NCBI RefSeq assembly: GCF_010731815.2
Contig: NZ_AP022593.1
Span: forward strand, 4,588,001-4,652,000
Direction: 5' to 3'
DNA length: 64,000 nt
From: Mycolicibacterium arabiense
Lineage (GTDB): Bacteria > Actinomycetota > Actinomycetes > Mycobacteriales > Mycobacteriaceae
Both the position numbers and the translations under genes were made by a program. The notes beneath the pieces were generated by a model that did no database searches, was not told the origin of the DNA, and worked only from the letters and a program-made list of their open reading frames with translations. Within the stretch, counting starts at the first letter, position 1. Each line of letters starts with the position of its first letter. Below are positions 54,655 through 63,283 of the stretch, piece after piece.

Positions 54655-55733
54655 GCGACGCCGTCGTCGACGGCGATCACCCGGCAGACCGGCTGCGATG
54701 GCGTGGCCGCAGGTAGGAACCAGCGCAGCCAGATGAGGCCTCGTGGTCGACCTGCCGTCGACACCCAGTTCGGATGTCCTGGGTCGCGTTCACCGATCAC
54801 GATGCGCCACGACCCGTCGGCCTCGTAGGTCACCTCGGCGCCGTTGATGGTGGTCCGCTCGGACCTGAAGTCGAAGGTATGCAGGAAGGAGTTCCACAGG
54901 CACAGGTTCCAGAACGCGCAGTCGGGTGAGGTGCCCTCGATGACGAGTGCCTGGTCGGGCCGTAAGTCGAACGCGCCCATGGCATATGCCGCGTCGCCGG
55001 CCGCCCAGCCGTAGGTCTGGCTCGGTACCGGGTACGGCTCGTGGATCTCGTTGGGCGGTTCGAGGCGGGTGGGCAGGAACGACAGCTGTTCGGCGAGCCA
55101 CGTGCGTGCCGCCTTGAGCCTGCGGGTCAGGTCGGCGCGGTCCTCGCTGCGGCGTTGGGGAGCGTCGAGGGCCTCGATGGTCCACACGGGACGGCGGTCG
55201 GTGGCGCGGTGGTTGACGTAGTCGCGGGTGAGGGCGAAGACCGCGTCGGGTTCCAGTATCAGGCCGGGGCCGTCGGTGGGCGTGGGGCTGAGCGTGAACT
55301 CGAAGTTGCCGTCGGCGTCGAAGTTCAGCGACCGGTCATTGAGCGTGCCGACTATGCGGTCGGAGTAGTGACCGTCGTCGGGGCCGCCGTAGACGGTCAT
55401 CGACAGGTAGACGGCGTCGCCGCGGTTCCCGCTGACGCGGTACGTCCGGGTGGGATCGATTGGCGCGAGTTGGTAGTAGGCGTCGGAGTTGTCGCCGCCC
55501 CACTTGAGGAACGGCGCGATGACGTCGACCAGGCGCGGGCGTTCCTTCTCGTTCCACACGTAGGCGTCGACGGCCACGCGCAGCAGGCTGAAGGTTAGGC
55601 GGTAGCCGTCGAGCAGGTCGGGCTCGTCCAGGGGCGGCTGGGCGTCGAGCATCTTGCGCTCGACGGCCCTGACTTCGTCGAGTAGGGCCGAGAACGCCTG
55701 CGAGAGTTCGGCTTGCGCTGGTTCGGTCGTCAT
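54651..55733 (-). CDS. DUF1214-type protein
   Basis: A 360-residue protein resembling the DUF1214 group: YRVSGNRGDAVYLSMTVYGG (about 100-119) and the C-terminal GTSPDCAFWNLCLWNSFLHT and RGLIWLRWF. ATG 55733 is chosen (AAAGAGAAGCG upstream); the open frame further up lies in tetR. The family is common in mycobacteria beside TetR and sulfotransferase genes; its function is not known. Confidence 0.82.
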   Translation of the reverse strand: MTTEPAQAELSQAFSALLDEVRAVERKMLDAQPPLDEPDLLDGYRLTFSLLRVAVDAYVWNEKERPRLVDVIAPFLKWGGDNSDAYYQLAPIDPTRTYRVSGNRGDAVYLSMTVYGGPDDGHYSDRIVGTLNDRSLNFDADGNFEFTLSPTPTDGPGLILEPDAVFALTRDYVNHRATDRRPVWTIEALDAPQRRSEDRADLTRRLKAARTWLAEQLSFLPTRLEPPNEIHEPYPVPSQTYGWAAGDAAYAMGAFDLRPDQALVIEGTSPDCAFWNLCLWNSFLHTFDFRSERTTINGAEVTYEADGSWRIVIGERDPGHPNWVSTAGRPRGLIWLRWFLPAATPSQPVCRVIAVDDGVA

Positions 55734-56329
55734 CGCTTCTCTTTCCTGGTGGATGCGCCCTGCATGGCGAGCGCGCACAATCGGCCGGCAAGGTCGTCGA
55801 CGTCCTCGAACAGCTGCACCTGAACGGCGTAGAGGCTGGTGCCGACGAGTGCTTGCCACAGCATGTCCACGTCGACGTCTCGCGCGACTGCGCCCTGGTC
55901 GACGCCCGAGTGGACCAGGGCCGCGAACCTGCTCCTGGTGTGCTCGTCGAGGAGTTGCTGCGTCCGGATCGAGAGCGCGGGGTCGCGGTGCCGGTCGGCG
56001 AGGATGCCCATCGTCGCGGCAGCGACCACGGGGTCACGCCAAAACTCGCACACGGCGCGTACGAACTCCCGGAGGTCCGTCTCGAAATCGCCTGTGTTCG
56101 CCAGCACTTCGTCGACGTCCGCCTCGCCGAACACTGCGTCGAACACGACGTGCGCCTTGGACGGCCAGCGCCGGTAGATGGTCGGACGGCTCACGCCGGC
56201 CTCCCTGGCGATGGCGTCCATCGAGGTCTGCTCGTACCCGACGGTCGACAGCATTGTGCGGGCGGCAGCGAGGATCGCGCTCTGCGTGCGGGGGTCGCGT
56301 GGCCTACCGCGAGTGGGTTCCGCCGTCAT
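55730..56329 (-). CDS. TetR-family regulator
   Basis: A 199-residue regulator with the helix-turn-helix MDAIAREAGVSRPTIYRRWP (about 38-57) and a C-terminal ligand domain of the TetR_C type. It heads an operon with the DUF1214 and sulfotransferase genes (4-base overlaps). A palindrome 10 bases upstream of its ATG is the likely site of autoregulation. Confidence 0.88.
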   Translation of the reverse strand: MTAEPTRGRPRDPRTQSAILAAARTMLSTVGYEQTSMDAIAREAGVSRPTIYRRWPSKAHVVFDAVFGEADVDEVLANTGDFETDLREFVRAVCEFWRDPVVAAATMGILADRHRDPALSIRTQQLLDEHTRSRFAALVHSGVDQGAVARDVDVDMLWQALVGTSLYAVQVQLFEDVDDLAGRLCALAMQGASTRKEKR

Positions 56330-56338
56330 GCCGCATAT

Positions 56339-56355
56339 CGTTACACGGCGTAACG
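56339..56355. promoter_or_regulatory. Candidate operator of the TetR regulator
   Basis: CGTTAC-ACGGC-GTAACG is a 6+6 palindrome directly upstream of tetR (ATG 56329). Size and place are typical for TetR autoregulation. Confidence 0.55.
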
Positions 56356-56371
56356 GAACTCATGGGCTTTT

Positions 56372-56432
56372 CGCGAACGTCGACTTCTCGTCGCCGACCC
56401 GGCCTGCAGGCAACGGAAAGTCGACGTTCGCG
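56372..56432. terminator. 15-bp inverted repeat with 31-base loop
   Basis: CGCGAACGTCGACTT (56372-56386) and AAGTCGACGTTCGCG (56418-56432) are perfect complements. They lie just past the 3' end of the giant repeat gene (56442) and upstream of tetR. A terminator for the leftward giant gene is likely; the wide loop is unusual. Confidence 0.6.
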
Positions 56433-56441
56433 CAGTAAGCG

Positions 56442-59400
56442 TCAGGCCACGGTGAGGGTGACGGTCGCAATCGCGCTGTCGACCTTGCCGTCGTTGACCT
56501 TGTAGGTGAAGGAGTCCGTTCCGGTGTAGCCGGCGTTCGGTTGGTAGGAAAACCCCCGGTTCACCGTGTCGAAGTAGAACGTTCCGTGCTGAGGGCCGCT
56601 GACCAGCGTCCCCGTCAGCACGTCGCCGTCGACGTCGGATGACCTGTTGCTCAACCCGAATGCCACGAAACTGTCCTTCGCGACTGGGATCACGTCGTTG
56701 AGCGCTATGACCGGTGCGTCGTTCACGGCGGTGACGTTGATGGTGACGGTCGTGAGGGCCGTCTCGGCAGCGCCGTCGCTCGCCTTGTAGGTGAACGTGT
56801 CCGTGCCGTTGAGGTTGGGTCCCGGTGTGTAGGTGAAGGACCCGTCGTCGTTGAGCACCAGCGAGCCACGGGTCGGTTCAGTGCCAATGCTCACGACTTT
56901 CAGCGTTTGGCCGTTGGCGTCGGTGTCGTTGGCGAGAAGCCCCGGGCCGTTCACGGTCAGGACCGTGTCCTCGTCGACCGTGTAGGAATCTGGGCTGCCT
57001 ACTGGCGCAACGTTGTTCGGATCGGCGGTGACGGTGATCGTCACGGTGCCCTGGCTGGTTGACGCGCCGTCGCTCACGGTATAGGTGAACGAGTCGGTGC
57101 CGGTGAAGCCGGCGTCCGGTTGATAGGTGAAGGTGCCGTTCGAGAGCACTCCGGAGAGCGCGCCGTGCGCAGCTGCGAAGATCTCTGTGAGGCGCAGGAA
57201 TTCCCCGTCGGGGTCGGTGTCGTTGCCCAACAGGCCCGGCGCGTTGACGGTCAGGGTGCCGTTTGCGACGACGGTGTAGCTGTCGTTGACGGCGGTGGGC
57301 CCGTCGTTGACCGGGGTGATCGTGATGGTCACGGTCGCAACGTTGCTCGTCGCGCCGGTGGCGTCCTTCACGGTGTAGGTGAAGCTGTCCGTCGTGACCT
57401 CGCTGCCATCGGAGACATAGGTGACGGTGCCGTTCGGGTTCACCGTGACGGTGCCCGCCGCGGGCTGCCTGACGATGACGACGGTGCTGCTATCAATGGT
57501 GCCGTCGGCGTCGGTGTCGTTGCTGATCACCGTGGTGGTCGTGGTGCCGCCCTCGGCGACGGTGGCGGTGTCGTTCACGGCTACCGGGGCGTCGTTGACC
57601 GGGGTGATCGTAATGGTCACGGTCGCAACGTTGCTCGTCGCGCCCGTGGCGTCCTTCACCGTGTAGGTGAAGCTGTCCGTGGTGACCTCGGTGCCATTCG
57701 AGGCGTAGGTGACGGTGCCGTTCGGGTTGACCGTGGCGGTGCCCGCCGTCGGCTGTCCGACGATGACGACCGTGGTCGTGTCGACGGTGCCGTCTGCGTC
57801 GGAGTCGTTGGTCACCAGTGCGATGGTGGTGGTGCCGCCCTCGGCGACGGTGGCGGTGTCGTCGGTCGCGACCGGCGGACTATTGACCGGGCTGTCGACG
57901 GCGATGACGTTGATGGTGATGGTGCCGAACGTTCCCGAGCCGACGTTGTCTGCGAGGCGGTAACTGAATGCGTCCGTTCCCGTGAAACCGGGGTTCGGAA
58001 TGTACTGGAGGACGCCGGTTGAGTAATTCGCAAAGTATTGCGTTCCGTTGCTCGGCACTCCGACGAAGGTCCACCTGATCGGATTGCCCTCGACATCGAA
58101 GGCACCCGCGTACAGGTCGATCGTGACCGGGGTTCCTGCGGCCGTCGTATAGGTCTGATTCGCGGCCACCGGCGCGTCGTTGACCGGCGTGACGGTGACC
58201 CTGGCGGTTGCCGTAGAGCCGCCGTTGAGTGTGTAGGTAAACGTGTCGGTGCCGTTGAAGTTCGCGTTCGGTGTGTAGCTCACGGTGGTGCCGGTGAAGG
58301 TGACCGTGCCGTTGGTGGGTTGGGTGACACCGGTGATGGTCTTGGGGTCCGAATCGACGTCGAAGTCGTTGGCTAGCAGATCGATCAGCGTCGTGCCGCT
58401 GTCCTCGGCGACGGTCGCAGTGTCATTGACCGCCACGGGGCTGTCGTCTACGGCCGTGACGGTCGTGGTGACGGTCGCGGTGGAGCCGCCGTTCAGCGTG
58501 TACGTGAAGGTGTCGGCGCCGTTGAAGTTGGCCTTCGGCGTGTAAGTCAAGGTCGTGTCGGTGAAGGTGACGGTGCCGCCGGTGGGCTGGGTCGCGCTAG
58601 TGATCGTCTTGGGTCCGCCGTCGCCGTCGCCGTCGGTGTCGTTGGCCAGGACGTCGATCGACGTGCTGCCGCTGTCCTCACCCACCACGGCGGTGTCGTT
58701 CACGGCGATCGGCGGGTCGTCTACTGGGGTGACGGTGATGGTGATGATGGCGTAGTCGCTGGTCTCGATTCCATCCCACACCTGATATCGGATGGTGGCG
58801 GGCCCGGAGTAGTTGGCCGGCGGGGTGTAGACGATGTACCACCGACCGGCGTAATCCATGTCCATCTCGCCAATGTTGGCGTTCTCCGTCAGTGCCCACC
58901 TGATGACGTCACCGTCGACGTCGACGGCACCCGCAAGCGGGTCAATCCTCACCGTTGTGTCCTCCAGCATGGTGACGCTTTGATTCGCGGCCACCGGTGC
59001 GTCGTTCACCGGGGTGACGGTGATGGTGGCGGTGGCCATCGAGCCGCCGTTCAGGGTGTACGTGAACGTGTCGGAGCCGTTGAAGTTGGCGTTTGGTGTG
59101 TAGCTGAGCGTGGTTGCGGTGAAGGAGACCGTGCCGTTGGTGGGTTGGGTGATGCCGGTGATCGTCTTGGGTCCGGCGTCGACGTCGGTGTCGTTGGCCA
59201 GCACGTCGATCAGTGTGGTGCCGCTGTCCTCGGCGACGGTGGTGGTGTCGTTCACCGCCACGGGGCTGTCGTTGAGCGCGGTGACGTCGAGGGTCACGGT
59301 GCCAGTGGCCGTGCTGGGGCTGAAGGACAGCGGGATGCCGAAGATGTTCCGCCGCGCGCCTGCGTCACTCACGGTGTAGGTGAAGGTGTCGGTGCCGCCG

Positions 59401-60470
59401 GTCAGCGCATAGGCGTCGTCTGGGTCGTAGGTGAAGGTGCCGGTGGCCTGGTCGACGGTGACGGTGCCGTGAGTCGGCCCTCCGATGGCACCGCGCGCGG
59501 GCACGGTGTAGGTCAGCCGGTCGCCGTTGGCGTCGGTGGCGCCGAAGGCGATGGGTCCGCTCACCGCGTTGGGGAGTGCCAGGCTGATGGTGACGTTCTG
59601 GTTGGGCGCCGTCGGCGTCGAATTCGCGAAGGTGCGCTGGAATTCGCGACGCACCCAGGCGAGCACCGCCCAGAGCAGCGGGGGTTGGGCAGGTGCGGTG
59701 GGGGCACCGCCGAGGAACGGTGTCAGGACTGCGTTGACCAACGTGGTGACGATCGACACCGGAATCGCCAGCAGCGCGCTGAGCGGGTCCAGCGTGGGGG
59801 CCGCAGGCGCGAGTGCCGTTGTCGTGAGAGTCATTCGCTGACTGAGGGTTTCGGCGGTGGGGCCGGGCTGCTGAGTCGCGTTGGTTGCCGCCTGCAGGCT
59901 GCGGGGCGCCACGGCGGCGGGCTCGGTGGTCGACTTCGAGGGCGTCGACGCCTCGGGTGCGGACGGCTTCGCCGGCGGCCTGGGTGCCGTGTCGGAGTCG
60001 GCGGTCGCGTCGGCTGGCGGCGTCTCGGTCCCGTTTGGTTCCGCGGGTGGGGGAGTGTCGGAGGTGACCGGGGTTTCGTTGGTGGGCTCTTCGACGACCA
60101 CCGGTTCGGTGGCCGGCTCGGGTGACGACGTGGGCTCCGTTGACGGCTCGGCCGCAGTTTGCGTGCTGCTACCCGTGTTCGTCTGAGCGCTGACCGTGCT
60201 CGACGGCGGTTCACCGCTCGTGTCCTGCGTCCCGGTCGCGGTGGTGTTCGTCGTCGGGTCGGGCGTGTTGACCGTCGGCGTTTCGGCATTCGGCCCAACG
60301 CCCGCTGCGCCGGAGGTCCCCGAGGCGGACTGCTGCGAGGAGACGGCGGCCGACTCGGCCGACCCGTCGCCTTCGTCGGCAAGTGCGGTCTGTGGGAAGG
60401 CGACGGCGGTGCCGACTCCCAGGACTACCGCCAATGCTCCGACACGGCCGACGTAGCGGCTGAAACCCAT
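56442..60470 (-). CDS. Giant exported protein with eleven cadherin/Ig-like repeats
   Basis: A 1342-residue protein. Residues 1-32 are a signal region (YVGRVGALAVVLGVGTAVAF), 33-220 are Thr/Pro/Glu-rich, 228-281 are the RRE module (ending PPLLWAVLAWVRREF), and from 291 to the end there are eleven beta-sandwich repeats of about 90-110 residues. Each has a LANDTDxDG-type calcium motif, a YTPNANFNGTDTFTYT strand and a TVTPVNDAPVA linker. Such arrays are bacterial adhesins. There is no LPxTG or RTX secretion tail. ATG 60470 is chosen over an upstream start because the signal region follows directly. Confidence 0.88.
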   Translation of the reverse strand: MGFSRYVGRVGALAVVLGVGTAVAFPQTALADEGDGSAESAAVSSQQSASGTSGAAGVGPNAETPTVNTPDPTTNTTATGTQDTSGEPPSSTVSAQTNTGSSTQTAAEPSTEPTSSPEPATEPVVVEEPTNETPVTSDTPPPAEPNGTETPPADATADSDTAPRPPAKPSAPEASTPSKSTTEPAAVAPRSLQAATNATQQPGPTAETLSQRMTLTTTALAPAAPTLDPLSALLAIPVSIVTTLVNAVLTPFLGGAPTAPAQPPLLWAVLAWVRREFQRTFANSTPTAPNQNVTISLALPNAVSGPIAFGATDANGDRLTYTVPARGAIGGPTHGTVTVDQATGTFTYDPDDAYALTGGTDTFTYTVSDAGARRNIFGIPLSFSPSTATGTVTLDVTALNDSPVAVNDTTTVAEDSGTTLIDVLANDTDVDAGPKTITGITQPTNGTVSFTATTLSYTPNANFNGSDTFTYTLNGGSMATATITVTPVNDAPVAANQSVTMLEDTTVRIDPLAGAVDVDGDVIRWALTENANIGEMDMDYAGRWYIVYTPPANYSGPATIRYQVWDGIETSDYAIITITVTPVDDPPIAVNDTAVVGEDSGSTSIDVLANDTDGDGDGGPKTITSATQPTGGTVTFTDTTLTYTPKANFNGADTFTYTLNGGSTATVTTTVTAVDDSPVAVNDTATVAEDSGTTLIDLLANDFDVDSDPKTITGVTQPTNGTVTFTGTTVSYTPNANFNGTDTFTYTLNGGSTATARVTVTPVNDAPVAANQTYTTAAGTPVTIDLYAGAFDVEGNPIRWTFVGVPSNGTQYFANYSTGVLQYIPNPGFTGTDAFSYRLADNVGSGTFGTITINVIAVDSPVNSPPVATDDTATVAEGGTTTIALVTNDSDADGTVDTTTVVIVGQPTAGTATVNPNGTVTYASNGTEVTTDSFTYTVKDATGATSNVATVTITITPVNDAPVAVNDTATVAEGGTTTTTVISNDTDADGTIDSSTVVIVRQPAAGTVTVNPNGTVTYVSDGSEVTTDSFTYTVKDATGATSNVATVTITITPVNDGPTAVNDSYTVVANGTLTVNAPGLLGNDTDPDGEFLRLTEIFAAAHGALSGVLSNGTFTYQPDAGFTGTDSFTYTVSDGASTSQGTVTITVTADPNNVAPVGSPDSYTVDEDTVLTVNGPGLLANDTDANGQTLKVVSIGTEPTRGSLVLNDDGSFTYTPGPNLNGTDTFTYKASDGAAETALTTVTINVTAVNDAPVIALNDVIPVAKDSFVAFGLSNRSSDVDGDVLTGTLVSGPQHGTFYFDTVNRGFSYQPNAGYTGTDSFTYKVNDGKVDSAIATVTLTVA
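57311..57886 (-). repeat. Near-identical 288-bp tandem repeat in the adhesin-like gene
   Basis: The units 57311-57598 and 57599-57886 encode repeats 7 and 6. Their first 90 bases differ at only a few positions, and both encode the strand SFTYTVKDATGATSNVATVT. The period of 288 bases is exactly 96 codons, so unit number can change without a frameshift. Confidence 0.8.
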
Positions 60471-60659
60471 GACTCGACTCCGATTTGCAAGGCTCGCTAA
60501 GCGAAACCTACGAGTCACTTTGACGCCGCCGCCAATATTTACCCTGGCGTAAGGCGGAAGGGAAGTGTTTCGGGGAAAGATGCGTAGTTTTTCAGCAAAG
60601 TGCAGTAGTTCCGCACGTCCGGTGGGACTCGGCTACGTAGTCCGCCCCGCGGTAAGCCA

Positions 60660-61904
60660 TCAGCCCAGCGACACGGTGACGGGGCCGCCCTTCGGATCGA
60701 CGTGCTCGAGGATCCCCGCCGGGACGCGGAAGACGCGCCCTGGCGAGGCGGCCCACGGCAGAGTTCTGCGGCCGACCACCCGGCCGTCTTGACGGACGAC
60801 CACCTTGGGCACCCGCACCAGGGTGTCGGTCCACAGCAGCAGGCGGTTGCGAGCCGGCGGGCCGTCGCCGGGTCGAAGGACGCCCGGCGTCACCCATCGC
60901 AGCGGCGCCGCGGCCGTCAGACGGACCCCTGCCGCCGGGACCGGCGTGCCACTCAGATGACGCCGCACGGCCGCCGCGACGTGGCGGCCGTCGAGCGCCG
61001 CGATGTCGGCCGTGTCGACGGGGTGCAGCAGGTTGCCGATCGCGAACACTCCGGGCCTACTGGTGCGCAGCGCGGTGTCGGTCAGCGGGCCCAGGGTGTC
61101 AGTGTCCATGTCGAGACCGGCCGCCCGTGCCAGCTCGTGATCGGGGATCCAGTCGCCGGTGAGGACCAGCGTGTCGCAGTCGACGATGCGTCGCCGTCCG
61201 GTGTCGAGGTCCTCGATCTCGACGGCCCGCAGTGCGGGCTTGCCGATGATCCGGGTGACCCGGGTGCGGGTGGCGACGTCGACGCCCAGCAACGGTGATC
61301 GGCCGGCGAGGTTGAAGACGGCGTAGGACTCGGGGGAGGGGTGCGTCGTCGTCATCAGCGCGGTGTCGCAACCGGCGTGGCGAAGCGTGAGCACAGCCGA
61401 GTAGCTCACCAGCTCGGCGCCGACGATCACGGCGCGCCGGCCGACCGTGCGGTGCTGGACGTGGACCAGGTTCTGCAGGTGTCCGGTGGTGTAGACGCCG
61501 GATCCTCGGTCGCCGGGGATGAGTCGCGCCGACCGCGGTCGCTCGCGCGCACCGGTGGCGAGGACGACTGCACGGGCCTGAACGCGTTGCCGCCCTTCGG
61601 GTGACGTGACGTCCAGCGACGTGTCCCCCGACCAGCCCGTCACCGTCGCGCGGGTGCGGATGTCGGCGCCCGCCGCGGTGGCCTGGTCGACCAGCCGCCG
61701 GGCATACGAGGGTCCGCTGATGAACGACTTCATGTCCCTGATGCCGTAGCCCGGGTGGTCGCTGTGCCGGGGGATGCCGCCTGCCGCCGCCTCCCGCTCG
61801 AGGACGACGACGTCGAGTCCAGGGGCGAGCGCCGCGGCCGCCGTCAGGCCGGCGGGTCCTCCTCCGACGATCGCGACGTCGGTCTCGATGACCTCGATGC
61901 TCAT
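60660..61904 (-). CDS. FAD/NAD(P)-dependent oxidoreductase of a polyol cluster
   Basis: A 414-residue flavoprotein: FAD loop VAIVGGGPAGLTAAAALAPG at the N-terminus, VLATGARERPRSARLIPGDR, an NAD-binding loop (RRAVIVGAELVSYSAVL) in which the usual GxGxxG is degenerate, and VFAIGNLLHPVDTAD. A C-terminal 60-residue tail follows. ATG 61904 overlaps the next gene upstream by 4 bases. It resembles the second subunit found beside GlpA-like dehydrogenases. Confidence 0.83.
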   Translation of the reverse strand: MSIEVIETDVAIVGGGPAGLTAAAALAPGLDVVVLEREAAAGGIPRHSDHPGYGIRDMKSFISGPSYARRLVDQATAAGADIRTRATVTGWSGDTSLDVTSPEGRQRVQARAVVLATGARERPRSARLIPGDRGSGVYTTGHLQNLVHVQHRTVGRRAVIVGAELVSYSAVLTLRHAGCDTALMTTTHPSPESYAVFNLAGRSPLLGVDVATRTRVTRIIGKPALRAVEIEDLDTGRRRIVDCDTLVLTGDWIPDHELARAAGLDMDTDTLGPLTDTALRTSRPGVFAIGNLLHPVDTADIAALDGRHVAAAVRRHLSGTPVPAAGVRLTAAAPLRWVTPGVLRPGDGPPARNRLLLWTDTLVRVPKVVVRQDGRVVGRRTLPWAASPGRVFRVPAGILEHVDPKGGPVTVSLG

Positions 61905-63283
61905 CGGCTCGCCACCTGCCGGTCGAGCACGGCCTGGACCTCGGCGCCGCAGTAGAAGCCCTGGCAACGTCCATTCATCACCCGGGTCCGGCGGCGGAGG
62001 CCGTCCAGCCCGGTGGGCGGGATCGTGGACTGGCACGCGTCGCGCAGCTCGCCGGCGGTGACACGCTCGCAAAAGCACACGATGGCGCCGTACTCCGGGT
62101 CCTCGGCGATGCGCGCCTCGTCCTGATACGGACGGGTGAATGCCTCGCCGAGGTTCGGCATCCGCGGCGGCTCGGGCAGATTCGCGCGCGGAGTCAGCGC
62201 CATGCCGGCGTCGGCCAGCAATCCGCGCACGTGTTCGGCCACGGCCATGCCCGCGGTCAGGCCGGTCGAGCGGATACCGCCGACGAGCAGATAGCGTTGC
62301 GCCGCATCCGGTTCGACCCGGTAGTCACCGTGGTCTATCGCTGCCCGCAGGCCCGTGTAGGTGGCCGTCACCTCTTCGTCGAGCAGCCGCGGCATCAGCC
62401 TGCGGCCCTTGTCGAGCAGGAACTCGATGCCGTCCGCGGTGGTGGCAGTGGCCGACCGGTCCTCGATGTCCTCAGACGTGGGACCGAGCATGACGTTGCC
62501 GTAGATCGTCGGGCTGACGAGCACACCCTTGCCGCGAGAGGTCGGCACCGGCAGGACGATCTTGTTCACCAGCGCGCGGGCCAGCTTGTCGTACACGATG
62601 AGTTCGCCGCGTCGGGGAGTGACGGTGAACCGCGAGTAGCCGAACAGCCCGTCGAGGTGGTCGGCGCCGAGGCCCGCGGCGTTGACGACCCAGCGCGCAC
62701 TGACCGATCCCGCATCCGTGTGCAGCGTGGTGTGGTCGTCGCCGACGTCCACCCCGTCCACGCGGTGGTTGGTCAGCAATGCCGTACCGCGGTTGACGGC
62801 GTCGGTGGCCAGCGCCAGGTTCACCGTCCACGTGCAGATGATCGACTCGTCGGGCACGGTCAGTCCGCCGAGTGCGCCGTCGCCGAGATCCGGAACGGCG
62901 TCGTAAACGGCTGCGGCGTCGATGATCTCGCAGCGGTCGTAGCCGTTGGCGAGGGCCTTGTCCCGCAGCTTCGGCAGGGCGTCGAGTTGTTCGTCGTCCC
63001 AGGCCACCAGGATGGCGCCGGTGTGCTCGATCGGGATGCCGGTTCGGGCGGAGTACTCGCTGAGCAGGTGGTAGCCGCGGCTCACCATGGCGGACTCGAG
63101 CGTCCCCGGCGTGGCGTCGAAGCCGGTGTGCAGAATGGCGGTGTTCGCCTTGCTGGTGCCGTCACCGACATCACTGCGCGCGTCGAGCAGCGCGACCGAC
63201 AGCTCGTGGCCGGACAGTTCGCGTGCGATGGCCGATCCGACGATGCCGGCGCCGATGACGACGACGTCGTACTGAGTGTTCAC
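61901..63283 (-). CDS. Glycerol-3-phosphate-dehydrogenase-like FAD enzyme with BFD iron-sulfur tail
   Basis: A 460-residue protein: DAO-fold FAD domain (DVVVIGAGIVGSAIARELSG), substrate part with TPRRGELIVYDK and the C-terminal VGGIRSTGLTAGMAVAEHV. A BFD-like [2Fe-2S] domain follows with CFCERV and CQGFYCG. This matches the GlpA type or the related L-2-hydroxyglutarate oxidases. GTG 63283 overlaps the kinase gene stop; GAGAGGG is upstream. With the kinase and the second flavoprotein it forms a polyol-phosphate oxidation set. Confidence 0.85.
   Translation of the reverse strand: MNTQYDVVVIGAGIVGSAIARELSGHELSVALLDARSDVGDGTSKANTAILHTGFDATPGTLESAMVSRGYHLLSEYSARTGIPIEHTGAILVAWDDEQLDALPKLRDKALANGYDRCEIIDAAAVYDAVPDLGDGALGGLTVPDESIICTWTVNLALATDAVNRGTALLTNHRVDGVDVGDDHTTLHTDAGSVSARWVVNAAGLGADHLDGLFGYSRFTVTPRRGELIVYDKLARALVNKIVLPVPTSRGKGVLVSPTIYGNVMLGPTSEDIEDRSATATTADGIEFLLDKGRRLMPRLLDEEVTATYTGLRAAIDHGDYRVEPDAAQRYLLVGGIRSTGLTAGMAVAEHVRGLLADAGMALTPRANLPEPPRMPNLGEAFTRPYQDEARIAEDPEYGAIVCFCERVTAGELRDACQSTIPPTGLDGLRRRTRVMNGRCQGFYCGAEVQAVLDRQVASR

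Noticed and set aside
57120..58022. Plus-strand frames within the repeat gene
   Set aside because: Their repeat structure only mirrors the repeats on the minus strand.
56442..60470. RTX toxin or LPxTG adhesin
   Set aside because: No GGxGxDxUx nonapeptide repeats and no LPxTG-type sorting end are present; the repeats are cadherin/Ig-like.
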